Shown one piece after another: positions 9,747-21,026 of a stretch of DNA of 64,000 nucleotides; the stretch's first letter is position 1; each line of letters begins with the position of its first letter. The position numbers were made by a program, and so were the translations under genes. The notes under the pieces are model-generated. The model ran no database searches. It was not told where the DNA came from and was given only the letters and a program-made list of their open reading frames with translations. The stretch covers positions 63,177,872 through 63,241,871 of the forward strand of contig CM043953.1 of assembly GCA_014529385.2 (NCBI GenBank), in the 5' to 3' direction. The stretch comes from Adiantum capillus-veneris. Its lineage: Eukaryota > Streptophyta > Polypodiopsida > Polypodiales > Pteridaceae.

Positions 9747-10718
9747 GTGGCAGGTAAAGTAGAGCAAGATGCTCTAATTCTCTCATTAGACAATGTGTCT
9801 AATTCCTGGATAGTAGATTCCAGTGCTTCATTCCATGCGACACCACACAAGCAATATTTCCAAGACTACACCAAAGGTAATTTTGGGTATGTATACTTGG
9901 GAGATGATGAAGCTTGTGAGATTGTCAGAAAAGGTATAGTTTTTGTCAAAACTGCTAACAGAAATGAATGGAAGCTTAAAGATGTTAGGCATGTTTCTTC
10001 TCTTCGCAAAAATTTGATCTCTACAAGACAATTGGATGATGAAGGTCACAACATTGCATTCGGAAACAAACAATGGAAGATCTCAAAGGGATCTTCGGTG
10101 GTTGCCAAGGGAGAAAATGTCGGTACACTTTATTTGTGTACTGTTAGTACGCAACCTTCAGCTTGTGCAACAACTACAGAAGTTGACAATGCGGTGTGGC
10201 ACTACCGACTTGGGCATATGAGTTCCAAAGGAAACCAAATCCTTCAAACAAAGAAGCTTCTACCAGGTTTGAAGGAAGTGGACTTAGAGTTCTATGAAGA
10301 TTGTGTTTATGGTAAACAAAAGAGGGTAAAATTTCAAAAATCAGGAAATGAAAGAAAAAATAAAAAACTTGAGTTGGTTCATTCTAATGTTTGGGGTCAT
10401 GCAAGTACACCATCACTTGGTGGCTCATTGTATTATGTAACATTCATAGACGATGCGACTAGAAAAACATGGGTTTATGTCATGAAGAATAAGTCCGATG
10501 TATTTTCCATGTTTCAAAGATGGAAAGCCTTTGTGGAGAATGAAACAGGTACAAAGGTTAAATGCCTCAGATCCGACAATGGAGGTGAATATTGCAGGCA
10601 AGATTTTGAAAGCTTTTGTGCTAGCAATGGCATTCGGAGGCAAAGGACAACCCCAAGGACACTTCAACAAAATGGGATTTTGGAAAGGATGAACAGGACA
10701 ATCATGGAGCGAGCATGA
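9747..10718 (+). pseudogene. Copia A protease and integrase (catalytic residues mutated)
   Basis: Protease: WIVDSSASFHATPHK near residue 20; the usual active site is D-S-G, here D-S-S. Then the GAG-pre-integrase zinc region (WHYRLGHMSSKGNQ ... CVYGKQ) and the integrase core. The first catalytic Asp, usually in an HxDVWG motif, is Asn here (HSNVWG). The second Asp is present in RSDNGGEY and the Glu in GILERMNRT. A TGA ends the reading at 10718. Both enzymes should be inactive. Confidence 0.9.
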
Positions 10719-10753
10719 AGGATGCGGCTACATGCTGGCCTACCGCTTGAGCT

Positions 10754-11611
10754 TTGGGTGGAAGCTGTAAGTCACCCTCAACGGCATTGGATGGGGGAGT
10801 TCCAGAAGAGGCATGGACAGGTAAACCGCTGAATTATGCATTTTTGAAAGTGTTTGGGTGTGAGGCTTTCGTGCACATTGATAGAATCCTAAGATCAAAG
10901 CTAGATGCAAAGTCCAAAAAGTGTTTCTTCATTGGCTATGGAGAAGGTGACTTTGGGTATCGCCTATGGAATTCTGAAGATGGTAAAATCTTAAGGAGTA
11001 GGGATGTAATTTTTAATGAGAAAAATATGTACAAAGATTACTTGGAAAGAAAACAAACAAAAGAAACAGGTGATGAGTACATGGAGCTCGAGGACGGTGA
11101 AGACTCAAGGACTGAAAACTGTGACAATGTGCAACAGCGTGAAGCAAATGAGGAGCCTCAACCTATTCCCCGAAGATCTACAAGAGCAAGTAGACCTCCA
11201 CAAAGGTTTGTTCCTTCCTTCAACCATCTCTTGATCTCAGATTCTGGAGAGCCGGAATCATACGAAGAAGCTATGCAACATGAATCCAAAGAAGAATGGA
11301 CGAAGAGCATGCAAGTGGAGATGGACTCACTACATTGCAACCAAACATGGGAATTGGTTGAGTTGCCTAAAGGTAAGCGGGAACTTCAAAACAAATGGGT
11401 GTACAAGGTGAAGGAAGAAGAAGGTGGGAAGAAAAGGTACAAGTTTAGGCTTGTGGTAAAAGGTTTTTCTCAAAAGAAAGGTATTGACTTCAATGAAATA
11501 TTTTCTCCTGTTGTAAAAATGAACTCAATTAGGCTTGTCTTAAGCCTTGTGGCTGCTCATGATCTAAATCTCGATCAAAATGGATGTAAATACGGCATTC
11601 CCTCACGATGA
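10754..11611 (+). pseudogene. Copia A integrase C-terminus to start of RT
   Basis: Integrase tail (VFGCEAFVHIDRILRSKLDA, FIGYGEGDFGYRLW), a linker, then the start of Copia RT: WELVELPKGKRELQNKWVYK and VVKGFSQKKGIDFNEIFSPV. A frameshift near 11580 moves RT to the next frame. Confidence 0.9.
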
Positions 11612-12429
11612 CTTAGAGGAGGAAATCTACATGCTTCAACCAAAGGGGTATGAAGTAAAAGGTAAGGAGAAAATGGTTTGCAGATTAAAGAAGCGCTTGT
11701 ATGGTTTAAAGCAAGCATCAAGACAATGGTACTTGAAGTTTGATCGATGGATGCTGGATCATGGATTCACAAGATGCAACTCGGATCACTGCGTTTACAT
11801 GAAGAATTTGGGAGATGGGAAATTCATCATCCTAATGTTGTATGTTGATGACATGTTGATTGCAAGTGCTAACATGCAGGACATCAAAGACCTAAAAGAG
11901 GAGCTATCTAAATCTTTTTCAATGAAAGATTTAGGTGCTGCAAAGAGGATACTTGGTATGAAAATATCAAGGGACGGGACGAAGAAGACAATAAAGCTAT
12001 CTCAAGAAGGTACTAGAAAGGTTTGCAATGCAAAATGCAAACCCAGTTTCTACACCTTTGGCTGGTCACTTTAAACTAACAAAGGATATGTGTCCAAAGA
12101 CACAAGAGGAGATAGCCTATATGTCTAAAGTTCCATATGCTGCAGCGGCGGTGGGTTCTCTAATGTATGCTATGGTCTGGACAAGGCCAGACATTGCACA
12201 TGCAGTGGGAGTTGTGAGTAGGTTCATGGACAACCCAGGTAAAGAGCATTGGCAAGCTGTGAAGTGGATACTTAGGTATCTAAAAGGGACAACAACAAAT
12301 GCTTTGTATTTTGGAGGAACTGATATTTTTCTAGAAGGGTATGCTGATGCAGATATGGCAGGTGACAAAGATACTCGAAGGAGCACTAGTGGATATGTCT
12401 TCACAGTTGGAGGCACAGTAGTAAGCTAG
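11580..12429 (+). pseudogene. Copia A reverse transcriptase core and connection
   Basis: From 11580 reads MDVNTAFPHDDLEEEIYM, LYGLKQASRQWYLKFD and the catalytic LYVDDMLIAS box. A frameshift at about 12028-12074 leads into MSKVPYAAAAVGSLMYAMV and the RNase H start (YADADMAGDKDTRRSTSGY). The catalytic YVDD is intact. Copies element RNA to cDNA. Confidence 0.9.
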
Positions 12430-12791
12430 GATTCAAAGTTGCAGAAAGTGGTCTCACTTTCTACCACGGAAGCAGAGTATGTAGCAATGACGGAGGCAAG
12501 CAAAGAAATTATGTGCTTCACAGATTCTTAGAAGAGCTTGGATTCAAACAAGACAATTGTGTCTTGTACAGTGATAGCCAAAGTGCTATCCATCTTGCGA
12601 AGAACTCAGCCTGTCATTCAAGGACAAAGCACATTGAGGTGAGATATCACTTCATACGCACTCTTTTGGAAGAGGGACAGCTAAAGCTAGGAAAGGTGCA
12701 TACAAGTGAAAATCCTGCAGACATGTTTACAAAGGTGGTCAACAAGGAGAAGTTGAGCTTTTGCTCATCTTCAATCGGCATTCAAGGATAA
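12430..12791 (+). pseudogene. Copia A RNase H, C-terminal part
   Basis: A TAG replaces the usual Trp after TVVS at 12427-12429. The downstream sequence gives STTEAEYVAMTEASKE, a frameshift, then VLYSDSQSAIHLAKN, TKHIEVRYHFIRTLLEEGQL and PADMFTKVVNKEKL, the classic Copia RNase H end. Ends with TAA at 12789-12791. Confidence 0.88.
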
Positions 12792-12840
12792 GAAGCCAGG
12801 ATGGAAAGCAGTCACAGGTTTGGGTTGGAGATCAGTCTCC

Positions 12841-12851
12841 AAGTGGGAGAT
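12841..12851 (+). other. Polypurine tract of Copia A
   Basis: AAGTGGGAGAT directly before the 3' LTR; the primer for plus-strand cDNA synthesis. Confidence 0.85.
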
Positions 12852-13461
12852 TGTTAAGTATGGAGCCTGATCTACCCTTGTAATTTTCTGTGGTAAAAGC
12901 GCACATTTGTAAGGCCCCCATTATGAGGAGAATTCATCGTGCGTGAAGGAAAATCACTCAACGGAAACCAAAATTTTCACGGCCAAGAATCAGGGGCAAC
13001 TCCCACGAATATTCCTTTTTGCCGGAATATTATGGCCGGCCGGCGGCCAGAAAGTGGTCGGTAGTCAATGGCCGGTGGCCAGTGGCAGAATTCAATGGCC
13101 GGTGGCCGAATTCAAAAGCGGACTTGTCTTCTCAAGGCCGGCCACACATGGGCGGATTGAAGGGTTATTTCCGATTTGTACTTATCTACACAAGGGCGGC
13201 TACACATGGCTGTCTCTCATGAGAGAGGGCAGCCCTTTTGGCCTATAAAAGGAGGCCATTTCTACACACATTTCATATTGTGAAGTTGATGCAACAAGGT
13301 GAGTGTGAGGTGGTGAGAGTGAAGCAAGGTGAGATCTCCATTAAGGGTATAATCCCTTTGTAAACTATTTCTTGTTTTGAAGTAGTAAAGCCATTGAGTG
13401 GCTGCTTTCCCGTGGACATAGCCCACATTGGGTGAACCACGTATATCGTGTGTACTCTCTC

Positions 13462-13512
<51 letters not shown>

Positions 13513-13599
13513 ACTCTATAATCTCGTGTATGTAAATTTGTCTCTCTCCATTAAGTAATCTACTCAATTATGTATTTAGCTACGTCTTATTTCCTAACA
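12852..13599 (+). repeat. 3' LTR of Copia A
   Basis: Starts TGTTAAGTATGGAG and ends TTTCCTAACA, followed by target duplication GGAGC. Contains TATAAAA (13244-13250) and a (CT)n tract (about 13456-13512). It is 72 bp shorter than the 5' LTR, mainly in the GGCCGGTGG repeat block. Confidence 0.94.
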
Positions 13600-13604
13600 G
13601 GAGC

Positions 13605-13970
13605 TTCGTAAGGATATAGCTCAAAAATTGTTAAAAGAATGTGAACCTTATTCTCTAATTGCAAGAAATCTCTACAAGCTAGGGAAGGATAATATTCTTA
13701 GACGTTGTGCTCATGAGGATGAGTATTTATACATACTGCAAGAAGCCCACATAGGTATAGCGGGAGGACATTTCTCAGGGGAGCTAGCTGCTAGAAAGTT
13801 GTTGCAATTAGGCTATTGGTGGCCTACCTTATTCAAGGATGCATCACTTTTTTCAATAGGATGTGATGAATGCCAACGTTACAAACATCCTATTAAAGTG
13901 ACTCGACCATTTGAAAAGTAGGTTTTAGACTTTGTAGGCCCAATCTGCTCTTCATTTTAGTAGCACACTT
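13605..13970 (+). pseudogene. Ty3/Gypsy integrase zinc domain (element J, right part)
   Basis: Continues element J after the Copia A insertion: ELRKDIAQKLLKE, LQEAHIGIAGGHFSGELAAR, GYWWPTLFKDA and CDECQRY, the HHCC zinc-binding domain at the start of Gypsy integrase. A TAG at 13919-13921 replaces the Trp of the usual FEKW, and the match fades after DFVGPICSS. The catalytic core is missing. Confidence 0.87.
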
Positions 13971-15385
13971 GTAGGCATGCTACCCAAAGAAGGACATTCA
14001 AAGTGGAAACATTGATATTGCTTCTTGAGTTGCCATAAAGGCTTCATCAATAACAAACTAGTCAATTATGTTTTTAAAAGAAAGATCAAGCCTCTTGTAA
14101 TATCATAACAAGTAGTGCATCAATCTTCATAGCTGCACCTATCTCCCCAATCACAAGTCTCCAAGTGGAGGCAAAATTGTGATGAAAATATCATTATGCA
14201 TAAAAGATAAACTGCATGAGGGAACTATCAAGGAACATCTCACATACTATAAGCAATTTTACCTCTAATGTCTTTAATGTCCTCAAGGAAAATTGTAAAT
14301 TATCCCCCTTGTGTAATCTTGGAGTGTAGCTCTTTATACAAATAATTAAATTTTCCATATTACATCCCAAATACAATTCAGTAAAAGTATCCAAGCCTAT
14401 TTTGTTGCTTTGAATATGTGTATTAATGCAACAAATGATAAGAAGCACAAATCACATTATGACATCACACACTTCTATAATCCCAATAATCTTCATAAGA
14501 GAGGCATCAATGACCTTGCTAGATATTAGCCTACTCTATAATCTTTCTTTCATGAATAGAGCTACTAAAATCTTCAACATACACATTTACTCTATCTCCA
14601 TAGAGGGAAAATGCCCATCAAATTCTTGCATGATAAGCGTATATCCTTGCACCCAAAACATGTACTCGTGACCTCCTTGGACTCTGGAAACATGCTCCTT
14701 CTTCTTCTCTTCCATTGTTTGCCTCCCTTCCTCCCTTTGCTTTGCCTTGATCTCTTTCTTTTGATCTCTCCTTGCCTCTTCCTCTCCAGTCTCTTTCTTG
14801 TGTTTATTTTTGAGTCTCATGTTGTCTTTGACTTGGTGCCCTCTCCTTTTTTCGTTCTCTTCTTTGGAGGTCTTTTTCCATCCTTTTTCCTTGGCGTGTT
14901 TTCCTTTCCGATCTTCTTCTGAGCTTTTTGGCCATCCTTTGTTCCTAAGTGCAATTGTTTCTTTACCTCATGCATGCACTTGAGGATCCTTGCTCTTACT
15001 TAAAAAACATGACATTTAGGGAAAATATCTCTATTGATTAGTTTAAAAGCAAGTCACTACTAGTGGAGGTGAAGCACAAAAGTTATTGATCTTAGTAAGA
15101 AGGGCTACATCTTACCCTCATGTCCTTTTAACCTACAATATATATACTCAACAAGGAAGTTTTCATTGGTAAAAACCTTCCAACCAAAAGAGGAGGAGTT
15201 TTACTTCATAGAAAAAGAGTAGAATAGAAGGTTCTCACCTTGTGCAAATTTACAAGGGTGGGACAAAGCTCCATATAAGCTATTCTTGCATTAGTTTACC
15301 AAGACTTTTGTATTATCATTCAAAGGGAGTAAAAAATAATAATTTACACTTTCCGTGAAGCTAGGAGGGTTAGAATAGGCTCTGC
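13971..15385. other. Anonymous AT-rich DNA
   Basis: No recognisable gene or element. A lysine/glutamate-rich reading on the minus strand (about 14587-14950) comes from a CT-rich stretch on the plus strand and matches nothing I know. Could be very old retroelement sequence. Confidence 0.5.
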
Positions 15386-15578
15386 AAATTCTATTGTAGT
15401 GTGTATTGTGAATCATATAGGGATTTCACCATATGGCCTTTGAACATATGTAAATTATATTGTAGTGTGTTTTGTGAATCATATAGAGATTTCACCATAT
15501 GGTCTTTGAATATATGAAAATTCTATTGTAGTATGTGTTGTGAATCATATAGAGATTTCACCATATGGCCTTTGAACA
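15386..15578. repeat. 66-bp tandem repeat, three copies
   Basis: GAATCATATAGRGATTTCAC recurs at 15410, 15476 and 15542, an exact 66-bp spacing, with AAATTCTATTGTAGTRTGT between the copies. Copies differ by a few bases. The sequence from 15579 to 15727 is unremarkable. Confidence 0.92.
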
Positions 15579-15727
15579 CTTTGATTGTCTTGTCTCATGG
15601 TTAAGATACTCTCTAAAATTTCCATGAAATGTCTCTATAGTGATAAAGGAAGAGGGTAGAAAACAATTTTCACAATAATGAGGTCTACACCCATTTTCCC
15701 CACAAGTCTGGAGGCAACACTTGACCT

Positions 15728-15959
15728 TGTGAGTACGCGTGTGCATGGATGCGTGTGTGCATGCGTGATGTGGTGCATGCGAGAACGGGGAGAAGCACGA
15801 GCTGGTGTGGGTGGAGCAGCCTCAGGAAGTAACTCAGTGTATGAGTGAGGTGATCCTTATTCTTATCTATATAAAGAATAAGGAAGTGTGTATACAAAGT
15901 GGACAACCGAACACTGACTGTTCATATTGGGCAAAAGGTGGAGCACCTTTACCCCAAAA
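15728..15959 (-). repeat. 3' LTR of element B
   Basis: Begins TGTGAGTACGCGTGTGCATGG and ends TTTACCCCAAAA on the plus strand; matches 18998-19227 with many point differences, so the insertion is not recent. Contains TTATCTATATAAAGAATAAGG, a possible TATA region. Confidence 0.85.
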
Positions 15960-16308
15960 ATCTCCCACTTAAAGGCGATGCGTCAATAAGTGAGGCCTAC
16001 TAGCTAAACTACTAGTATGTACAAAAAACTAGGTGACAGACTCTCTCAACCTATGCCCACTGGCTCACTCTATCAATCTACACGCAATTGTATCGGCTCT
16101 GGTGGTAGGTGAGTGTGCATATCCATGCTAGAGCCTGCATGTAAATCTCATAGACTACTCTGTATGGTCTACAAAGGTCCACAAGGAATCATGCTAGTGT
16201 CAGTCACCTTACGACTCACTATCCCTGCTGCAAATGCTCCCACTGCAACTGTTAGATCGGTCCTGACACTAATAAATCAAACATGAGATGCTTGAACGAT
16301 GACAAAAT

Positions 16309-16569
16309 CTACACAAACCTAGTTGTAATCACCTCCCCTGCGCTATTTACAATCACTACATCATCATGACTACTCACCGCGTATGGATGTGTCACTGCCG
16401 ACACTAGGGAAGCTATGTCCCTGTGACCCATAGGAAAAATTGTGCATCCTGGTAGCAACTCATCAGCCTCTAACATGAGCATATCAAAAAAATACATATC
16501 TGTCAGCTCTAACCCTATCTCTAGGGAACATACCTGCTCTACCTCTTCTTGCACAAAGTCTGACAACAC
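16309..16569 (-). pseudogene. Unrecognised reading frame in element B
   Basis: 86 codons, acidic and Val-rich (VEQVCSLEIGLELTDMYFFD ... VITTRFV), downstream of the protease remnant in the element's own orientation. I do not recognise it. It occupies the place where GAG-pre-integrase would be in an autonomous Copia. May be decayed pol or unrelated sequence. Confidence 0.35.
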
Positions 16570-16885
16570 CTACTGTGTCTCACTAGAGCACTACCACTCT
16601 ATCTCTGCCTCTACAAAATATGATGACACGAACTACATAGCTAAATGCTATGTCTCCTGAGCACGATGGAGATCATTGGAAAAAGATACATGTCTTGTCT
16701 CTCACTCAAAGCATGCAAGCAATAAAACCGAGACTACGCCATCTCGAAACTCAGACACATACATAGGATATACCAGACCGCTACGGGCTCCTCTAGCAAT
16801 CACTATAGTGAACCGCAATGCATCTAAAAAGGCTGCTCTGTAAGCACTATCTGACAACCAAAATCTGATTAGTGTCTCACTAAGA

Positions 16886-17384
16886 TCAAGCTATGTCTAA
16901 GCTGGGGAACATAGCGCACATGTCGTAGCGTGTATGACGGACCACTAGGCAAAGACAAACATCTCCTGCACCCGCAATGTCAAATGCGGAACCATCGACC
17001 AAGTGCACACAACCAAGTCTCCCACTAGAAAATGTACTAAACCCCACGACATGGTGTGACGTAGAAAGCATCATCCCTATCTAGTAACCACTGTGGAGAA
17101 AGTGTACTAACCATAGACAAATCTGCAAGAGGTACACTCAAGGCAAGCATGACATCACCCTCACTAGCATAGACTACGACTGGAACTGCCTCTCTAACCT
17201 GTATCAAAGCCATATCTGCACTATACATACATCTGCACTTGTGCCTCATACTTATGAAACAACGACGTCTAATGTGCCCTATGTGACCGCAATGCCAACA
17301 ACGTAAGTATCGGCAAGAACGAGACCACCATCTCTCGAAGTTCACCGTAGTGGACTCTACACTGTCACACATATCTGCAAACAT
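16886..17384 (-). pseudogene. Element B gag zinc knuckle and protease remnant
   Basis: 17384-17037 contains the CCHC knuckle CWHCGHIGHIRRRC and later LSPQWLLDRDDAFYVTP, which aligns with the Copia protease active site (W-x-x-D-S-G-A-S-x-H-x-T-P) but with the D-S-G destroyed. 17074-16886, in another frame, has GAGDVCLCLVV and FPSLDIA, like the protease body. Both read on the minus strand, as expected from the primer site. Confidence 0.75.
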
Positions 17385-18983
17385 AAGTGAATTGTAAAGA
17401 AACTATGGCAACAAAACCTGGGAGAAATCTGGTAGAATCTCCCATGTAAAGTGAGCAAAACCTCAAGTACAATCTCAACCATATGCCATGCCAAACTGGC
17501 AACAAAGTGAGAGGTAACTCGATCACTACACAATGAAGCATGATCAATTGCATCAAAAATGATGCTAAATATGCATAAAACCAACTCCACAATCTGCAAA
17601 CTTTGCAATCATAAACTACGACAAACTGCTCAACTAAGCATAAAGCGCATAACCATATACACAAGTAGGGAGTAAACTAGCTCAAAACGCATCCCGCTGC
17701 CTACAAAAACCTGTGAAACGTGTGATTGCCTGTTTGTAGCCACACAAGCATACGCAAATCCTCACTCCTGCGAGAGTGGATACAAGAACACCAAATTGTG
17801 TCCAAACTGACAAAACCTGTCAAAATGAGAGTAAACACTCAATCACTCACAAAGTGGGAGTCTAACGCGACCACTAGAGCAAATTGCGAATACACATAAA
17901 CCATAGTGAGAATTTGGGAAAAATTCGGCATAGTTTTCACTGTAAACTGAGAAAAAAATTCAAAAATATCACCAAATACGCATGGAAATAGACACTTAGT
18001 GTCTAAGTAGCAAAATCCACAAATGGTCTACATGCAATGCCAAGAGCGTGGGAAACTGGCTCACTCCTGACTGAGTGGCTCTATGGATGTGTACCTGTCC
18101 AAATACACTACAAACCTGTAAATATTCTATCTACAAGCTATGGCTAGATCAAACTATATCCGCATAATGCATACATAGCATAAAACTGCACAAGAAGCGC
18201 AAAAACTGCTCTCTAGTGCTCCACACAATCGTAAAATGCGCATAAAAACCGCATTCGGATGTGTAAAGATCCGAAAGTCACATCCCAAAGCATCACTTTT
18301 ATACGAAAAAAAAAGGTGAATTATCTCTCAAATAGCATCACATTGTGCCATACATAGCCAACGATGCAAACTGCATCACTCTCTACAATGTAGGAATCAA
18401 ACTGCAAAACCTCGATATGTCGAGATTGTTGACAGACTATTGCAAAAAAAAAAAAAAAAATCTCAAAATTTCAAAATTTTGATATGACCAACACATTCAA
18501 AACGTGCCAAAACCCCAGGGTGGACTCTTGGATCACATATATCCGAGTCTGAGTGTGAAAGATATGCCAAAAACATCCATTTTTTGTCCAAAAATGCACC
18601 ATAAACTTGTTGCTCTTGCACCTGCTGTAAATATGATCAGAATTGCAAAAAATGTACATCACCATTGCATTTAGAATGTGCCAAAATCCCAACCTAGACT
18701 ATTGGATCATATCCATCCGACTCCGTGTCATGGAGATATGCAAAAAACACTATTTTCGGGAGCCAAAAACAACAAAAACGAGATGCGACACTTCTTGTTC
18801 CTGCTCTTTCTCTGCAAAATTCAGCAATGGCTTGCTATGAAATCTCTATAAAATCTGAATATACATGTCTAAGCTGAGATCTGACGCCGTTGAGCCGTAT
18901 CCACGGCCGCCGAGCTTAAGCCGCCATAGCCGAGCTCCGTCGCTTCCGTTTTACCGAGAAGCTGTTGGACATGTGTCACCAAA
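17385..18983 (-). other. Element B leader, no clear coding sequence
   Basis: About 1.6 kb between primer site and zinc knuckle. Contains two diverged tandem segments (about 18480-18640 and 18650-18790) sharing AACGTGCCAAAA/AATGTGCCAAAA, TTGGATCA and GATATGC. A short A17 run lies at about 18445. The first part of gag is not recognisable. Confidence 0.55.
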
Positions 18984-18995
18984 GCTCTGATACCA
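18984..18995 (-). other. Primer binding site of element B (Met-tRNA)
   Basis: GCTCTGATACCA on the plus strand is TGGTATCAGAGC on the minus strand, two bases from the 5' LTR. Confidence 0.9.
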
Positions 18996-18997
18996 AT

Positions 18998-19227
18998 TGT
19001 GAGTGCGCATGTACACAGATGCATGCATGCATGCACGGTGTGGTGCGTGTGGGAAAGGGAAAGAGCATGAGACCGGTGTGGGTGCAGCAACCTCTGGAAG
19101 TGACTCAAGTGAGTGAGGTGCTCCTCATTCTTATCTATAAAAAGAATAAGGAAATGTGTAGATATAGTGGGTGGTCGGACACTGAACGTTCGGGTCAGAC
19201 AAAAGGCAGAGCACCTTTACCCCAACA
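18998..19227 (-). repeat. 5' LTR of element B
   Basis: TGTGAGTGCGCATGTAC to TTTACCCCAACA. Contains repeated GCATGCATGCATGCA and TTATCTATAAAAAGAATAAGG. Confidence 0.85.
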
Positions 19228-20696
19228 AACCCTTGGGTGCAAAATTGAAGAGGAGGGTGGTGAGACTATAAATTCACCAAGAGAAAACTTGAACCTCTTC
19301 TTTTGGGCCTTTTTTTTTGCAGGGTGTCCAAAAGAGATAAGGAAGGATCATCCATATGTTTTTGGGTGCTCCCATGTTACGGTGGTGTAAATATCACTAG
19401 ATTTTGAGCCAACTTATCACATTTTATTTATTCTTGTTCGCTATAGTGTCGTATTATGTAAGGAATCGTAAGAGAATTTAATATGCTCCTCCACTATAAA
19501 AAAACAAGACAAAGAGAGACATTATTCATGAAATATAGGAACCAATTGAGCCTAGAGAATAGTACAACAAACCATTAGAAGACCTTATGAGATTAGGGAA
19601 CCAATTAAGGAAGGTCCTATTGAGTACACTATAAACTTCTCATCAAAGATGATATTTGATTACTCAACAAAGCATGTTTCACTTAAGATTGTTGAAACCT
19701 TTGTTATCCTAGCTATCATGTGTGAATCACAAGGATCCATTGGCACTCCTTCACACACAACAACAAGCTTCATCAAGAAAAATGTATGGGACACACATTA
19801 AATGATGATTTGCATGGTGGAAAACAAGAGTAATCAAGATAATTTCATTAATGAAGTTTGATTTGAAGTACTCAACACCATAAAGTACAAATTTGTCAGA
19901 GATAAGTCTATTGAGGCTAACCCTTATCAGCCCAAGGCATCGATATAGAGCCTTGAACAAGCAAGCTGTGGTGGTTCCCCTTGCCTGAGGACTTGAGGAC
20001 AAATCAAAGCCTTATAAAAAACTACAAATGTTTTACTTGTCACATACATTAGTATTCAACAGAGGTTGCAAGAGATGGTGGTTGGCCCAAGTAATCTAGT
20101 ACATGATATTTTTTAGAACCTCCACTTTTATCTCCATTTGTAGAATAATCTTAGCCTTATACATTGCTTGTTGGGATCCTTGAACCTACTACCATTTAAC
20201 ATGTTCTTGTCAAGTATTGTTGCACTGTTCCCAATGTTTTGATGCTCCCACATCTATATTGTTGAAGTAGCAACATATAAAGAGCATACACAATAAGATA
20301 GAGACTCTATAGCACTATCCAAGTAGACAACACATGACTAAGTAAGCAACAAGTGGCACACACAATACTTAATTGTTGCAATAAAGTGAAAAAAATGCCC
20401 AACTAGTAAAACACAACATATAAAGAAAGTGAAACATTCTTAGCTTTTTTTGCATCTTCTACTTCAAAAATGAACAAAATAGTCGAGCAAGAAACAAGTA
20501 GCATTACTAGTACCAAACTACTCAAACAAAGTTTTTCAACACCAAAGAGGTTAGAAAAAGATCACATGAAGAAAATGAATTATTCTCACCTTATTGCAAC
20601 CTCCACTTGTGTGCTTCAGATTCTTCTTGATTCCTCTCAATTGTGACTTGCTATGATTTCATTTAGCTACATTACTTATGAGTATGGATCTCTTTC
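19228..20696. other. Anonymous AT-rich DNA
   Basis: No gene, RNA gene or element end recognised. Short ORFs have no known motif. Confidence 0.5.
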
Positions 20697-20935
20697 TATT
20701 GGAAATAGGGTTGCAGAGAAGCACACATAGCTTGGAGAAGATGAAGAATCTCAAGGAATGCAACAAAGAATATATTGCTTAGTGCACAAACGAAATATAT
20801 GTTAGCCTTATAATGATGGGTTTATATACAATGCACAAGGGGGGGGGGGGGGGGAACCTCCTAGTGAGGGAGAAAATACCCTGACGATCGTAAGTGTGTT
20901 CACACACATCACTACCACATATATATATGGTAGCA
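20697..20935 (-). repeat. 3' LTR of D1 with a G16 run
   Basis: TATTGGAAATAGGGTTGCAGAG to ATGGTAGCA, corresponding to the LTR of C (40476-40702). Sixteen consecutive G at 20839-20854 replace the shorter G run found in C. Confidence 0.85.
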
Positions 20936-21026
20936 AATCCCCCCTAGGAGTGATGCAGCGAACGAGAGCTGGCACATAGTGTATAGGGAAGTGCCATGCC
21001 CTAAGGACATGATCAATAAATAGAGG

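Larger units (their letters stand above)
435..13599 (+). mobile_element. Copia LTR retrotransposon A, carrying a CACTA insertion
   Basis: Two direct LTRs starting TGTTAAGTATGGAG bound the element, and the 5-bp target duplication GGAGC lies at 430-434 and 13600-13604. Between them come a Met-tRNA primer site, gag, protease, integrase, reverse transcriptase, RNase H and a polypurine tract, the Copia order (integrase before RT). The Tnt1/Tork-like sequence of the polyprotein is a family-level guess. The inside is interrupted by a CACTA transposon (1418-8783), so the original element was about 5.8 kb. Several frameshifts and stops and mutated catalytic residues show it is dead. Confidence 0.95.
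15728..19227 (-). mobile_element. Non-autonomous Copia-like element B (3.5 kb)
   Basis: Two direct LTRs of about 230 bp (TGTGAGT...CCCCAACA) with a Met-tRNA primer site (minus strand, 18984-18995) and a polypurine tract (minus strand, about 15960-15971, TAAGTGGGAGA) prove LTR structure. The inside codes only for a gag zinc knuckle and a protease-like remnant (16886-17384); I see no integrase, RT or RNase H. Flanks (GACCT left, AACCC right) do not give a clear target duplication. It must have moved with enzymes from another Copia element. Confidence 0.85.

Noticed and set aside
14587-14950. Lysine/glutamate-rich reading on the minus strand
   Set aside because: Product of a CT-rich plus strand; no known family and no gene structure around it.
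17357-17664. Cys/Leu-rich ORFs on the minus strand in element B
   Set aside because: Overlapping frames without gag or membrane-protein pattern; probably non-coding leader.
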